Below are positions 8,791 to 17,080 of a stretch of DNA of 57,753 nt, piece by piece (within the stretch, counting starts at the first letter, position 1; every line of letters starts with the position of its first letter). Source of the stretch: Paenibacillus sp. HB172176 (lineage in GTDB: Bacteria; Bacillota; Bacilli; Paenibacillales; Paenibacillaceae); NCBI RefSeq assembly GCF_011947265.1, contig NZ_JAATHD010000033.1, forward strand, positions 1 to 57,753, in the 5' to 3' direction. Position numbers and translations under genes: made by a program. Under the pieces are notes generated by a model. It saw only the letters and a program-made list of their open reading frames with translations, ran no database searches and was not told where the DNA came from.

Positions 8791-10287
8791 ATGAGTTATG
8801 TGATAGGAATTGATCTGGGAACCAGCGCGGTGAAGGCGCTGCTTGTGGATCGGTCCGGTCGTATCGCGGCTGAGGCCTCGAAGGAATTTCCACTGTTTCA
8901 TGAGCATAGCGGCTGGAGCGAGCAGAAGCCGGAGGATTGGGTTTCGGCTACGATCGAGGCTCTGCAGGAGCTTACTGGCAGATCCGACGTGAATGCAGCA
9001 TTGATCGAAGGAATCAGCTTTTCCGGTCAGATGCATGGACTTGTGCTGTTGGATTCGGAAGGCAAGCCTGTGCGCAACGCCATTCTATGGAATGACACTC
9101 GTACGACGGAGCAGTGCCGCGAGATCGAGCGGGTATTGGGAAGCAAGCTGCTGGAGGTTACGCGCAATCCGGCTTTGGAAGGCTTCACGCTGCCGAAAAT
9201 TTTATGGGTGAAGAAGCATGAGCCAGAGCGTTATGGGGAAGCGGCAAGCTTCCTCCTGCCGAAGGATTACTTGCGCTATCGACTGACGGGTCAATTGCAT
9301 ATGGACTACTCGGACGCGGCGGGAACTTTAATGCTGGATGTTGCGGGAAAACGATGGAGCACAGAGGTTCTGGAAGCCTTCGAATTGGCTGAGAGCTTTT
9401 GTCCTCCGCTTGTGGAGTCGCATGCTTCAGTTGGCGGGTTGTTGCCGGAGATGCTTGAGAAAACCGGATTGCCGGCTTCTGTGAAGGTATTCGCTGGCGG
9501 CGCCGACAATGCCTGCGGCGCGATCGGAGCGGGCATCTTGGCTGACGGACTAACCCTATGCAGCATCGGGACGTCTGGAGTAATCTTGTCCTATGAAGAA
9601 GATAAGTCGAAGGATTTTGCGGGCAAGGTGCATTTCTTCAATCATGGCAAACAGGATTCCTATTATGCGATGGGCGTTACGTTGGCCGCGGGCTACAGCC
9701 TGAGCTGGTTCCGCAAAACCTTCGCCGCAGGCGAGTCTTTCGACGAGCTGCTCAGCGGCGTCGGGGAAGTGAAGCCGGGAGCGAACGGGCTGCTGTTCAC
9801 GCCGTATCTGGTCGGCGAACGAACGCCGCATGCGGATTCGACGATTCGCGCCAGCTTCATCGGCATCGACGGTTCTCATAGTCGGGATCATTTTGCCAGG
9901 GCTGTAATGGAAGGCATCACCTTCTCCCTGAACGAGTCCGTCGACATGTTCCGCCAAGCGGGAAAATCCGTCGATAAGATTGTTTCCATCGGCGGCGGCG
10001 CTCAGAATCCAGTCTGGCTGCAGATGCAGGCCGATATTTTCGGCGCGACGGTGGTTTCGCTGGAGAATGAGCAGGGACCCGGGCTTGGAGCTGCGATGCT
10101 GGCTGCTTACGGCTGCGGCTGGTTCGACAGTCTGGAGGCGTGCGCGGCAGAATTCGTCCATTATGCCGACGAATACAAGCCGCAGCCGGAGGCGGTTGAA
10201 GCCTATAAAGGAATTTTCCGCGTCTATCAGCAAGTCTACTCCGCAACTCGCGGCTTGAACGAAGCGATAGCTGGCTATCGCGGGTGA
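8791..10287 (+). CDS. xylB: Xylulokinase
   Basis: A 498-residue FGGY-family kinase that phosphorylates D-xylulose for entry into the pentose phosphate pathway. Landmarks are GIDLGTSAVKALLVD (phosphate-1 loop), MHGLVLLD, WNDTRTTEQC, the GGGADNACGAIGAG-type region (catalytic Asp), GTSGVI and the adenosine-binding IGGGAQNPVWLQMQADIFG. Length matches XylB. It sits 26 nt after xylA with a ribosome site GCGGAGGATG and is followed by a strong terminator at 10440. No xylose transporter or xylosidase gene is next to it. Confidence 0.96.
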   Translation: MSYVIGIDLGTSAVKALLVDRSGRIAAEASKEFPLFHEHSGWSEQKPEDWVSATIEALQELTGRSDVNAALIEGISFSGQMHGLVLLDSEGKPVRNAILWNDTRTTEQCREIERVLGSKLLEVTRNPALEGFTLPKILWVKKHEPERYGEAASFLLPKDYLRYRLTGQLHMDYSDAAGTLMLDVAGKRWSTEVLEAFELAESFCPPLVESHASVGGLLPEMLEKTGLPASVKVFAGGADNACGAIGAGILADGLTLCSIGTSGVILSYEEDKSKDFAGKVHFFNHGKQDSYYAMGVTLAAGYSLSWFRKTFAAGESFDELLSGVGEVKPGANGLLFTPYLVGERTPHADSTIRASFIGIDGSHSRDHFARAVMEGITFSLNESVDMFRQAGKSVDKIVSIGGGAQNPVWLQMQADIFGATVVSLENEQGPGLGAAMLAAYGCGWFDSLEACAAEFVHYADEYKPQPEAVEAYKGIFRVYQQVYSATRGLNEAIAGYRG

Positions 10288-10439
10288 TTGGAGATAACAA
10301 AGGATAACAAATTATCAAAGTATCCTAGCTCCTGTATCATGCTGCGCGGAATAGTTGTCAATTCCGATTTGAACATGTATACTGGCCATAATGAATGCAA
10401 AATATTACTACGAAATACACAAAAGCATGCGTAAAGCAT

Positions 10440-10477
10440 ACGCCGTTCTTCTCCCAGTTGGGAAGGACGGCGTTTTT
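10440..10477 (+). terminator. Terminator of the xyl operon
   Basis: The hairpin ACGCCGT...ACGGCGT, with inner pairing CTTCTCCC/GGGAAGG, is followed directly by TTTTTT. It lies 150 bp after xylB. The 10288-10439 gap before it shows no gene. Confidence 0.9.
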
Positions 10478-10522
10478 TCGTTGACGACTTTTGGTTCTAT
10501 TTCATAAGGAGGAAGAGATTAG

Positions 10523-11179
10523 ATGTCATTTGAACAAGAGTTTAATTTGTTTTTGGAGGAGCAGAGGGCTGGCGCACAAGGACAACGACTGGAAATGCTG
10601 AATCGGGATTTGGTTGGGGAGCGGAAGATGTTCAAGGAAGTGCTGTGGCCGGTTTTCCAAACCTTTGAAGGGTTTGTAATGGAGTATGAGGTTGTTTGTT
10701 CGACGGGAATCAGGGTGTATGTGGATGCCTACTATGAACCGCTTGGGTTGGCGTTTGAAAGCGAAGGCTTTGCCGTGCATGCGGACAAGGTAACAAGAGA
10801 ACGATTCAGCTTCGAGAAAAGACGAGTCCGTAATTTGGCGGCAAAACGTATCCGCTATATCCCCTTCGCATGGGACGAGCTAGATAAGAAACCCGATCTT
10901 TGCCGCTCGTCATTGTGCGAAATACTTGGCAGATATGATCGTGCAAGCAATGAGGGAGACCTATCGTTGGCTGAGAGGGAAGTGCTGCGCCATGCTTTGC
11001 TGCTGGGGCGTCCGTTCGGAGTGTGCGATGTGATGGAGGGGAGCGGGAGGGGGCGTGATGTTTCATTTAAAGTAATTAAGAAGCTTATTAGTAAGAAATG
11101 GATCAAGCCTTTGTATACGGGGCGAACAAGAAATCATAGGTTTGTATTAAATCGAGATAAGGTTAAAGCGCTATTTTAA
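10523..11179 (+). CDS. Uncharacterised protein: PD-(D/E)XK-like fold plus C-terminal winged helix
   Basis: A 218-residue protein I cannot name. The middle (about 62-120) reads like the endonuclease-like DUF559/Vsr fold. It has RVYVDAYYEPLGLAFESEG with D68 and E79/E81, then H86, R92 and a K/R-rich helix ending in RIRYIPFAWDEL. The C-terminus (about 140-218) resembles a winged helix, finishing ISKKWIKPLYTGRTRNHRFV. The expected lysine of the catalytic triad is not obvious, so it may be inactive. The start ATG has AAGGAGGAAG upstream. It has no methylase or partner gene beside it. A long 51-bp hairpin array starts 3 bp after its stop, with no terminator between, so the array is probably in its 3' transcript. 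Confidence 0.75.
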   Translation: MSFEQEFNLFLEEQRAGAQGQRLEMLNRDLVGERKMFKEVLWPVFQTFEGFVMEYEVVCSTGIRVYVDAYYEPLGLAFESEGFAVHADKVTRERFSFEKRRVRNLAAKRIRYIPFAWDELDKKPDLCRSSLCEILGRYDRASNEGDLSLAEREVLRHALLLGRPFGVCDVMEGSGRGRDVSFKVIKKLISKKWIKPLYTGRTRNHRFVLNRDKVKALF

Positions 11180-11182
11180 CAC

Positions 11183-11660
11183 ATGGGTGGAAGGTCGACT
11201 TGGAGCCTGGGAATCGAGCGTGTGAGCAGGTGCAAGTCGATAAAATCGACTTGGAGAGTGGAAATCGAGCGTGTGAGCAGCTGTAAGTCGATAAAATCGA
11301 CTTGGAGAGTGGAAATCGAGCGTGTGAGCAGGTGCAAGTCGATAAAATCGACTTGGAGAGTGGAAATCGAGCGTGTGAGCAGCTGTAAGTCGATAAAATC
11401 GACTTGGAGAGTGGAAATCGGGCGTGTGAGCAGCTGTAAGTCGATAAAATCGACTTGGAGCCTGGAAATCGAGCGTGTGAGCAGCTGTAAGTCGATAAAA
11501 TCGACTTGGAGAGTGGAAATCGAGCGTGCGAGTAAGTGCAAGTCGATAAAATCGACTTGGGGAGTGGAAATCGAGTGTGTGAGCAAGTGCAAGTCGATAA
11601 AATCGACTTGGAGCCTGGAAATCGAGCGTGTGAGCAGCTGCAAGTCGATAAAATCGACTT
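11183..11660. repeat. 51-bp tandem hairpin array 1 (nine full hairpins)
   Basis: The palindrome AAGTCGATAAAATCGACTT begins at 11234, 11285, 11336, 11387, 11438, 11489, 11540, 11591 and 11642. Every step is exactly 51 bp. The 32-bp links vary mildly (GGAGAGTGG or GGAGCCTGG, GAGCAGCTGT or GAGCAGGTGC). A tenth, degraded unit is at 11183 with only the right arm intact. Because 51 is a multiple of 3, 500-bp open frames exist on both strands. They have no ribosome site, so I read this as non-coding. The rest of 11180-11809 holds no convincing gene. Confidence 0.95.
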
Positions 11661-11809
11661 GGAGCAGAAAGAGCAAGCCCGCCTAATAAGTCAAACCTGA
11701 AAATTTACTTCAACGGCACACATGTTTCCCGCGTGAAATGGCATGCTAAAGCATGAAAGCTGGACGAAGAACAATTGGTTGATAACCTGCAATGGAAGGA
11801 AGAAGAACA

Positions 11810-12217
11810 ATGACGGATTCTTCGGCGATTTTATTCGAATTTGTGGATGAGAGAAGCGCAAAGCTTGCCAATGATATGCTTCAGGAGCTAGGCTATGAGT
11901 CGGTTATGCATAGTTCCACCAGAATGCATATCCATGTGGAGGGCTGCGATCTTACGTCGGCTCTGGAGATTGCCCTGTCTCATGGAGGTCAACTGGTGGA
12001 GCAAGCCTCAATTGCAATGAACGCAATCGCGAACTCTGCTTACGCTATGGATGCGATAACGATTCCGGCTCATGTCGTCAACGAGGATTGGATCGACCAG
12101 GAAGAGGAAGCAGAAGCAGCAGACCTGCATAATCGTGATGACGACGCGGAGTATGAATCGGAATTTCTTCCGGATTCGGAAACCTATAATCATTTCTCCG
12201 GAGACGTTCATACGTAA
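11810..12217 (+). CDS. Small uncharacterised acidic protein
   Basis: A 135-residue protein of unknown function. The first ~75 residues look like an alternating alpha/beta fold (SAILFEFVDERSAKLANDML...). The C-terminal ~45 residues are strongly acidic (DQEEEAEAADLHNRDDD) and probably disordered. No signal peptide or membrane helix is present. The ATG at 11810 is preferred over one six codons upstream because GGAAGGAAG sits 6-8 nt before it. It follows the hairpin array and converges on the flavoprotein gene. Confidence 0.7.
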   Translation: MTDSSAILFEFVDERSAKLANDMLQELGYESVMHSSTRMHIHVEGCDLTSALEIALSHGGQLVEQASIAMNAIANSAYAMDAITIPAHVVNEDWIDQEEEAEAADLHNRDDDAEYESEFLPDSETYNHFSGDVHT

Positions 12218-12342
12218 GAATCCCGCCAGCTTCATTAAAGTATTCCATAGGTTAGAGCAGGAGACCAGGAAACAGAGCTGCAGCTGCTCGCGAGCTTCCG
12301 TTATGTCAAATCACAGCAGCCATCGACCAACAGCCATTGGCC

Positions 12343-12382
12343 AAAAAACTGGGCAGCCCCGCTGTTAACTGCTTAACTGCCC
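12343..12382 (-). terminator. Terminator overlapping the flavoprotein stop codon
   Basis: Read on the minus strand, GGGCAG pairs with CTGCCC about 20 nt later and is followed by AGTTTTTTGG. The left arm overlaps the last codons and stop of the gene at 12373-13812. Confidence 0.6.
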
Positions 12383-13812
12383 CAATTCTCCGCGGCATGC
12401 TTGCCGGCGTTATAGCCGGTGGTGAATGCGGCCGTAATATTGTAGCCGCCTGTATAGCCGTGAATGTCCAGGATTTCTCCGCAGAAATATAACCCCGGCA
12501 TCAGCTTCGATTGCAATGATTTCGGATCGATTTCCTTGAGATGAACGCCTCCGCCCGTGACGAAGGCTTCCTCGATCGACAATGTGCCGTTCACCATGAC
12601 AGGGAAGGCTTTCGCGAGCTTGACAAGCTCAAGCCACCCTTGCTTCGGAATATTGTCGTAAGTGAGATCCTCACGCAGCCCCGATCCCTTCAACAACAGC
12701 GGTATGAGCCGTTCGGGGAATGCCGCTTTGAGCACGTTCTTGATGCTCTTGCGGGACTCCTGCTTGCAAAGCCCCATCGTATGCTCGTACAAAGAATCTA
12801 CGGAGTGATCGGGAGCCAGGTCAATGGTGATCTTGACCAGGTTTGCCTCAGCGGCGGTCAACTCTGCATAGTTTGCCGTGTCGTTCACTGCGTCCTTTAC
12901 CGTGGCTTTCTCCATGTCCTTCGCAGTGTCTATCACCATGCCCTTCATCATGTTCATCGCTGTACCCTTCGCCCCCTCGTTCTCCAAGCTAACTTTCGCT
13001 TTCATGCCGCTCATCTTGTTCTTAGGCTGCTTCAACTCCTTCACAACAAATTGACTGCAACGCAGAGCGATAGGTCCGGATATTCCAAAATGGGTGAAAA
13101 TCATGTCGCCTTGATGGCTAATAAGCTTTTTGCCTTTATGATTCCAAACGGTCATGACCACGTTTCTAAGCGACAAGCCTTGAAGCTCCTTGCTCTTTAT
13201 AAAAGCTTCTTTCGAAGTAAGCGGAACTTCGGTAGGGAATAGCTCTTTGATCGTGTGGCCGGCTTTCTCGGCCCATGCGTAGCCATCTCCCGTTGATCCG
13301 GTATGAGGAACGGATTTTCCCCCGACCGCGACAATAACGGCATTGCTATGAAGGACTCCTCCATTTTTCAGGCGTACGCCGATCGTTCTCCCCGCCTCAT
13401 AAAGCACCTCGTCGACAGGAGCGTTCACTTTAATATCCACGCCGACTGAGCGGACCTTGCCAACCAGCGCGTCGACAACCGTCTTGGCCTTGTCCGTCAC
13501 GGGGAACATTCTGCCGTTATCTTCTTCCTTGAGTCGAATTCCTAAATCTTCAAAAAAACGTATAATATCGCGATTATTAAAAGAAGCGAGCGCGCTATGA
13601 AGATACCTTCCATTTCCTGGTATATTTTCGATCAATTTATCGATTTCCTTCGCATTTGTCACATTACAGCGACCACCGCCGGAAATGCCAAGCTTTCTTC
13701 CCAATTTATCGCCTTTGTCGAGCAGAAGCACGCGTGCTCCCGCTTCTCCGGCGGCAGCGCTCGCCATTAATCCCGCAGAACCTGCGCCTACTACAATAAT
13801 TTCATAATTCAT
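12373..13812 (-). CDS. HI0933/YhiN-family FAD-dependent oxidoreductase with a linker insertion
   Basis: A 479-residue flavoprotein. It has an N-terminal dinucleotide fold (EIIVVGAGSAGLMASAAAGEAG), the family sequence GRKLGISGGGRCNVTNA, GKSVPHTGSTGDGYAWAEKAGH, THFGISGPIALRCSQF, and a C-terminal FAD contact GLYFCGEILDIHGYTGGYN. The family is usually about 420 residues. The excess is a K/M/A-rich stretch at about 263-324 (TAKDMEKATVKDAVNDTAN) with no counterpart I know. The start ATG at 13812 has AGGAG 7 nt upstream; earlier in-frame starts lack one. The substrate is not known for the family. Confidence 0.88.
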   Translation of the reverse strand: MNYEIIVVGAGSAGLMASAAAGEAGARVLLLDKGDKLGRKLGISGGGRCNVTNAKEIDKLIENIPGNGRYLHSALASFNNRDIIRFFEDLGIRLKEEDNGRMFPVTDKAKTVVDALVGKVRSVGVDIKVNAPVDEVLYEAGRTIGVRLKNGGVLHSNAVIVAVGGKSVPHTGSTGDGYAWAEKAGHTIKELFPTEVPLTSKEAFIKSKELQGLSLRNVVMTVWNHKGKKLISHQGDMIFTHFGISGPIALRCSQFVVKELKQPKNKMSGMKAKVSLENEGAKGTAMNMMKGMVIDTAKDMEKATVKDAVNDTANYAELTAAEANLVKITIDLAPDHSVDSLYEHTMGLCKQESRKSIKNVLKAAFPERLIPLLLKGSGLREDLTYDNIPKQGWLELVKLAKAFPVMVNGTLSIEEAFVTGGGVHLKEIDPKSLQSKLMPGLYFCGEILDIHGYTGGYNITAAFTTGYNAGKHAAENWGS

Positions 13813-13921
13813 CGCCATTCTCCTATACATTTTTGAGACAAAATAACAATTGACACTATTTTTTACCTCAGTACATACAGTATAATTCAATTAATTATAC
13901 ACAACTGGAGGCGCAATAGAA

Positions 13922-14776
13922 ATGAAGCGGGAAGAGTGGGAGCTGCAAGGCTCGAATCGATACAAGCTTTTCGCAAGAGCCTGGCTGCCCAAGGAATCGG
14001 CTGCCAAAGCAGTCGTCTGTCTGGCTCATGGTCAAGGAGAGCATGGAGACAGGTACGGGAGGGTTGCAGAAGCGCTGACCGCCGAAGGCTTTATTACAGC
14101 GTCAATGGATCATTACGGCCACGGACGATCTGACGGCAAGCGCGGCCATATGCTGTCGATGGATGCCGCTGCCCAAGATTTGGCGGCCTTTATCGAGGAG
14201 TCGATCCGCAGATATCCGGGACTTCCCGTATTCCTCTACGGCCATAGCATGGGAGGGAATATCGCTTTGCGGTGCGCGATTCATGCAAAACCGCCCCTAC
14301 TCGGCATGATCGTCACCAGTCCATGGCTGCAACTGGCATTTCGCCCGCCTGCCGTGAAGGAATGGTTCGGCCGGAGGCTGGCTTCCATCCTGCCCGGTCT
14401 GCAATCGTCAACGGGGCTGAAGCTCGAAGACTTATATCGCTCGAATGAAAAGTCCCATCCCGACGATCTGGATGACAGCTTGCTTCACACGCTTATTACG
14501 GTTAAGGCTTATACGGAAATTCAAGCCTCGGGGGAGTGGTTGTTACAGCAGTCTTCGGCTGTGAACCTTCCAATGTTGTTCGTCCATGGTACCGCGGACC
14601 GCGTCACATCCTACGTTGCGAGCGAGCGGATGGCCGCGAAGCAGGGATCGTCGTGTACGTGGGTTCCCTGGAAGGATGGCTACCATGAATTGCATAATGA
14701 CAAGGACAGAGTTCGTTTCCTTAAGCTGGTCGTGAATTGGCTGGAACAGCAAGTCCAACAATCAACAAGCGAATAA
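13922..14776 (+). CDS. Alpha/beta hydrolase, monoacylglycerol-lipase/lysophospholipase type
   Basis: A 284-residue cytoplasmic serine hydrolase of the Hydrolase_4 group. It has an oxyanion region VCLAHGQGEHGDRYG, MDHYGHGRSDGKRGH, the nucleophile elbow YGHSMGGNIALR (Ser), the Asp in FVHGTADRVTS and the His in DGYHELHND. These match bacterial monoglyceride lipases. ACTGGAGGCG precedes the ATG. It is divergent from the flavoprotein, with a TATAAT at 13881 in the gap, and lies 44 nt before the kinase gene. The physiological lipid is unknown. Confidence 0.88.
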   Translation: MKREEWELQGSNRYKLFARAWLPKESAAKAVVCLAHGQGEHGDRYGRVAEALTAEGFITASMDHYGHGRSDGKRGHMLSMDAAAQDLAAFIEESIRRYPGLPVFLYGHSMGGNIALRCAIHAKPPLLGMIVTSPWLQLAFRPPAVKEWFGRRLASILPGLQSSTGLKLEDLYRSNEKSHPDDLDDSLLHTLITVKAYTEIQASGEWLLQQSSAVNLPMLFVHGTADRVTSYVASERMAAKQGSSCTWVPWKDGYHELHNDKDRVRFLKLVVNWLEQQVQQSTSE

Positions 14777-14820
14777 TCATTTCACCTTCATTCGTCACCT
14801 GAAAGGAGGCTAAGCCGGAA

Positions 14821-16500
14821 ATGCTTAAGGATTTTATGCTTCAATTCTTTCTCTCCGTGCTTCCTGTATTCGCTTTCTTACTTTGGCATGACAAAGCGCA
14901 GAGCTGGAAGAGCTTCAGACCGTTCATTTCTATTTCATGCGGGGCAGCTATGATTCTATGCTTCTTGACGCCGATTGATCTTCATGACTTCAATTTTGAT
15001 TTTCGGATTGTGCCGCTTCTGATTGGTTCGCTGTATGGAGGCTTTCGTGCCTATATCGGCTTGAGCTTGATCTATGTGGCGTTTCGCCTTCCGACTCTCG
15101 ACAACCAGCTCGAGACGATCATCTTTGCTCTATACATACTGTTTTTCAGCGTTATGGTTCTCGTGGCAATTAACTCCTTTCAGAGTGCTTCTCCCGGCAA
15201 AAAAGTAAGAATCGCCATGTCGATCATGACCCTGCAGATTATTTATCTGCTCTTAGTTATAAGCGTTTACCTATATCGATATGATGTAGTCTGGACCTGG
15301 CAATTACGTGCTTATTATCTCATTGCCACGGTGGGCTTCCTGTTGTCTATATGGCTGTCCATCTATATTGTTGAGGGTATCAAGGAGAAGCGGCTTCTGC
15401 AATTCAAGGTGACTCAACTGACGGAGAATTACCGCAATGAAGTAGAGAAGCTGCAGCAATTCATTGATAAAGCGCCGATTGGCGTGATGATGCTGGACCG
15501 TGACGGCATTATTACCCATGTGAATGAAGAATCGCTTCGGATGCTGAGTCTTCGCCAAGAATTTAACACCATCGAGCAGCTCAAGGACAATAGCTTCACA
15601 GCGGTGTTTCATCCTGATGACGGAGAGGCTTGCCTCAAATTGCTTCACCGCGCGTTAATGGGACAATCGTCTTCAACTGTTCCGAATCGCGCCGACGAGC
15701 AAATTTTGATCTACACGACCGTTACGCTGCGCGATGTGACGGATGATTTCATCTCCGGCGCGGCGTTGATTACGAAGGATGTGACAGAGTTAACCGTTCT
15801 GCGCAACGAGGTTGGCCGGATGGAGCGATTAAGTCTGGTCGGCCAAATGGCGGCAAGCATCACCCATGAGATTCGCAATCCAATGGCGGTCGTGAGAGGC
15901 TTCGTGCAATTGATTCAGGAGAGAAGTCCGGGAGAGCAATTTGAATATTTCCGCATTATTATGGAAGAGCTCGATCGCGCGAATTTAATTATAAGCGACT
16001 TTCTGTCGCTGGCGCAGAATCGCGAATTGAGAATGACGAAAGCCTCGCTTCATACGAGCATCAACGATCTGATCCCGCTGCTTACGGCGGATGCCAATCT
16101 TCGCGGTCAGACGCTCGAGGTTTCCCTTTGCAAGGATATGCCGTTAATGATGCTTAACGATCGGGAGATCAAGCAACTGCTGCTTAATATTTCGCGAAAC
16201 GGCATGGAGGCAATGGGAGAGAAGGGGGTACTTCGCATTAAGACCGAAAGCAATGGAGAGCAGGTGTGGCTGACAATCTCCGATGAAGGCGTGGGCATCC
16301 CGCAAGAGAAGATGAAGCATCTGTTCGAGCCGTTCTTCACGACCAAGACAAGCGGGACCGGACTTGGGCTCCCCTTATGTCTCAGCATTGCGGAGCGACA
16401 TCGAGGGAGAATCGATGTACATAGCACGGAAGGATGCGGAACGACTTTTCTTGTCACCTTCAACATAGCGGAGAATGATGTTGGGTACTCTAGTGCATGA
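14821..16500 (+). CDS. KinB-like membrane sensor kinase with PAS domain
   Basis: A 559-residue kinase. About six N-terminal membrane helices (1-190) include the 5TM-LYT-like region FRIVPLLIGSLYGGFRAYIG. They are followed by a PAS domain (about 213-320, FIDKAPIGVMMLDRDGIITHVNEES), then HisKA with SITHEIRNPMAVVRGFVQLI, and a HATPase domain (NISRNGMEAM, DEGVGIP, GTGLGLPLC). The HisKA segment closely matches Bacillus KinB (HEVRNPLTVVRGFVQLL, from memory), but KinB lacks the PAS domain. A role as a sporulation phosphorelay kinase is inferred. No response regulator is adjacent. A kapB gene lies 20 kb away at 36867. AAAGGAGGC precedes the ATG. Confidence 0.9.
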   Translation: MLKDFMLQFFLSVLPVFAFLLWHDKAQSWKSFRPFISISCGAAMILCFLTPIDLHDFNFDFRIVPLLIGSLYGGFRAYIGLSLIYVAFRLPTLDNQLETIIFALYILFFSVMVLVAINSFQSASPGKKVRIAMSIMTLQIIYLLLVISVYLYRYDVVWTWQLRAYYLIATVGFLLSIWLSIYIVEGIKEKRLLQFKVTQLTENYRNEVEKLQQFIDKAPIGVMMLDRDGIITHVNEESLRMLSLRQEFNTIEQLKDNSFTAVFHPDDGEACLKLLHRALMGQSSSTVPNRADEQILIYTTVTLRDVTDDFISGAALITKDVTELTVLRNEVGRMERLSLVGQMAASITHEIRNPMAVVRGFVQLIQERSPGEQFEYFRIIMEELDRANLIISDFLSLAQNRELRMTKASLHTSINDLIPLLTADANLRGQTLEVSLCKDMPLMMLNDREIKQLLLNISRNGMEAMGEKGVLRIKTESNGEQVWLTISDEGVGIPQEKMKHLFEPFFTTKTSGTGLGLPLCLSIAERHRGRIDVHSTEGCGTTFLVTFNIAENDVGYSSA

Positions 16501-16540
16501 CATAAGCTCATCTATCCGGAAATGAAAGTTTGAAAATCAG

Positions 16541-16575
16541 GCAACCGAGGTCAGACTTCGGTTGCTTTATTTTCG
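16541..16575 (+). terminator. Terminator after the KinB-like kinase gene
   Basis: The hairpin GCAACCGA...TCGGTTGC is followed by TTTATTTT. Its 3' arm runs into the TTGCTT -35 of the next promoter, so the two signals share bases. Confidence 0.8.
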
Positions 16576-16591
16576 TAAGAAACGGTATAAT
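16562..16591 (+). promoter_or_regulatory. Sigma-A type promoter of brxB-nadE
   Basis: TTGCTT (16562-16567), an 18-bp spacer, then TATAAT (16586-16591). It lies 40 bp upstream of brxB, followed by an AAAGGAG ribosome site. Confidence 0.75.
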
Positions 16592-16630
16592 AGTAGCTAA
16601 ATTGGAGTCCAAAAAAGGAGTGAGTGAAAC

Positions 16631-17065
16631 ATGTCCATGTCATTTGAGAGATATATGCTTGATATGGTTCAACCGATGCGCGATGATCTGACCAGACTGG
16701 GAATTCAGGAGCTTCGCACGGCTGATGAGGTAGAAGAAAACGTGCCAAACGCCAAAGGAACGGCGCTTATCGTTATTAATTCCGTATGCGGCTGCGCTGC
16801 GGGGCAATGCCGTCCGGGCGTGGCCGAAGCCTTGAATCATTCCGTGCAGCCAGAGCATCTATTCACCGTATTCGCAGGCCAGGATAAGGAAGCGACTGCC
16901 AAAGCGCGCGAGTATTTCTCGCCGTATCCGCCGTCTTCTCCTTCTATCGCGCTGATGAAGGATGGCCAGCTCGTCCATTTCATTGAACGTCATCAGATCG
17001 AGAATCGTTCCGCAGGCGAGATTGCGGCTGATCTGACCGACGCGTTCGACAAGTACTGCGGTTAA
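16631..17065 (+). CDS. brxB: Bacilliredoxin (BrxA/BrxB, YphP/YqiW family)
   Basis: A 144-residue thiol-disulfide protein. The family signature is clear: SFERYMLDMVQPMRDDLTRLG at the N-terminus and the active-site CGC motif in NSVCGCAAGQCRPGV. In Bacillales these proteins remove bacillithiol from oxidised protein cysteines. Length is standard. It has its own promoter and is 15 nt from nadE, so the two are probably co-transcribed. Whether it is the BrxA or BrxB paralogue cannot be decided safely; YqiW-type (BrxB) seems closer. Confidence 0.92.
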   Translation: MSMSFERYMLDMVQPMRDDLTRLGIQELRTADEVEENVPNAKGTALIVINSVCGCAAGQCRPGVAEALNHSVQPEHLFTVFAGQDKEATAKAREYFSPYPPSSPSIALMKDGQLVHFIERHQIENRSAGEIAADLTDAFDKYCG

Positions 17066-17080
17066 CGGGAGCTAAAGCCC

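Noticed and set aside
11234..11660. Array 1 as a CRISPR array
   Set aside because: Linkers between the repeats are nearly identical to each other, so there are no unique spacers, and no cas genes are present.
11176..11686. Long open frames on both strands over hairpin array 1 as repeat-protein genes
   Set aside because: No ribosome binding site, openness follows from the 51-bp unit, and the hairpins are better kept than any protein frame would need.
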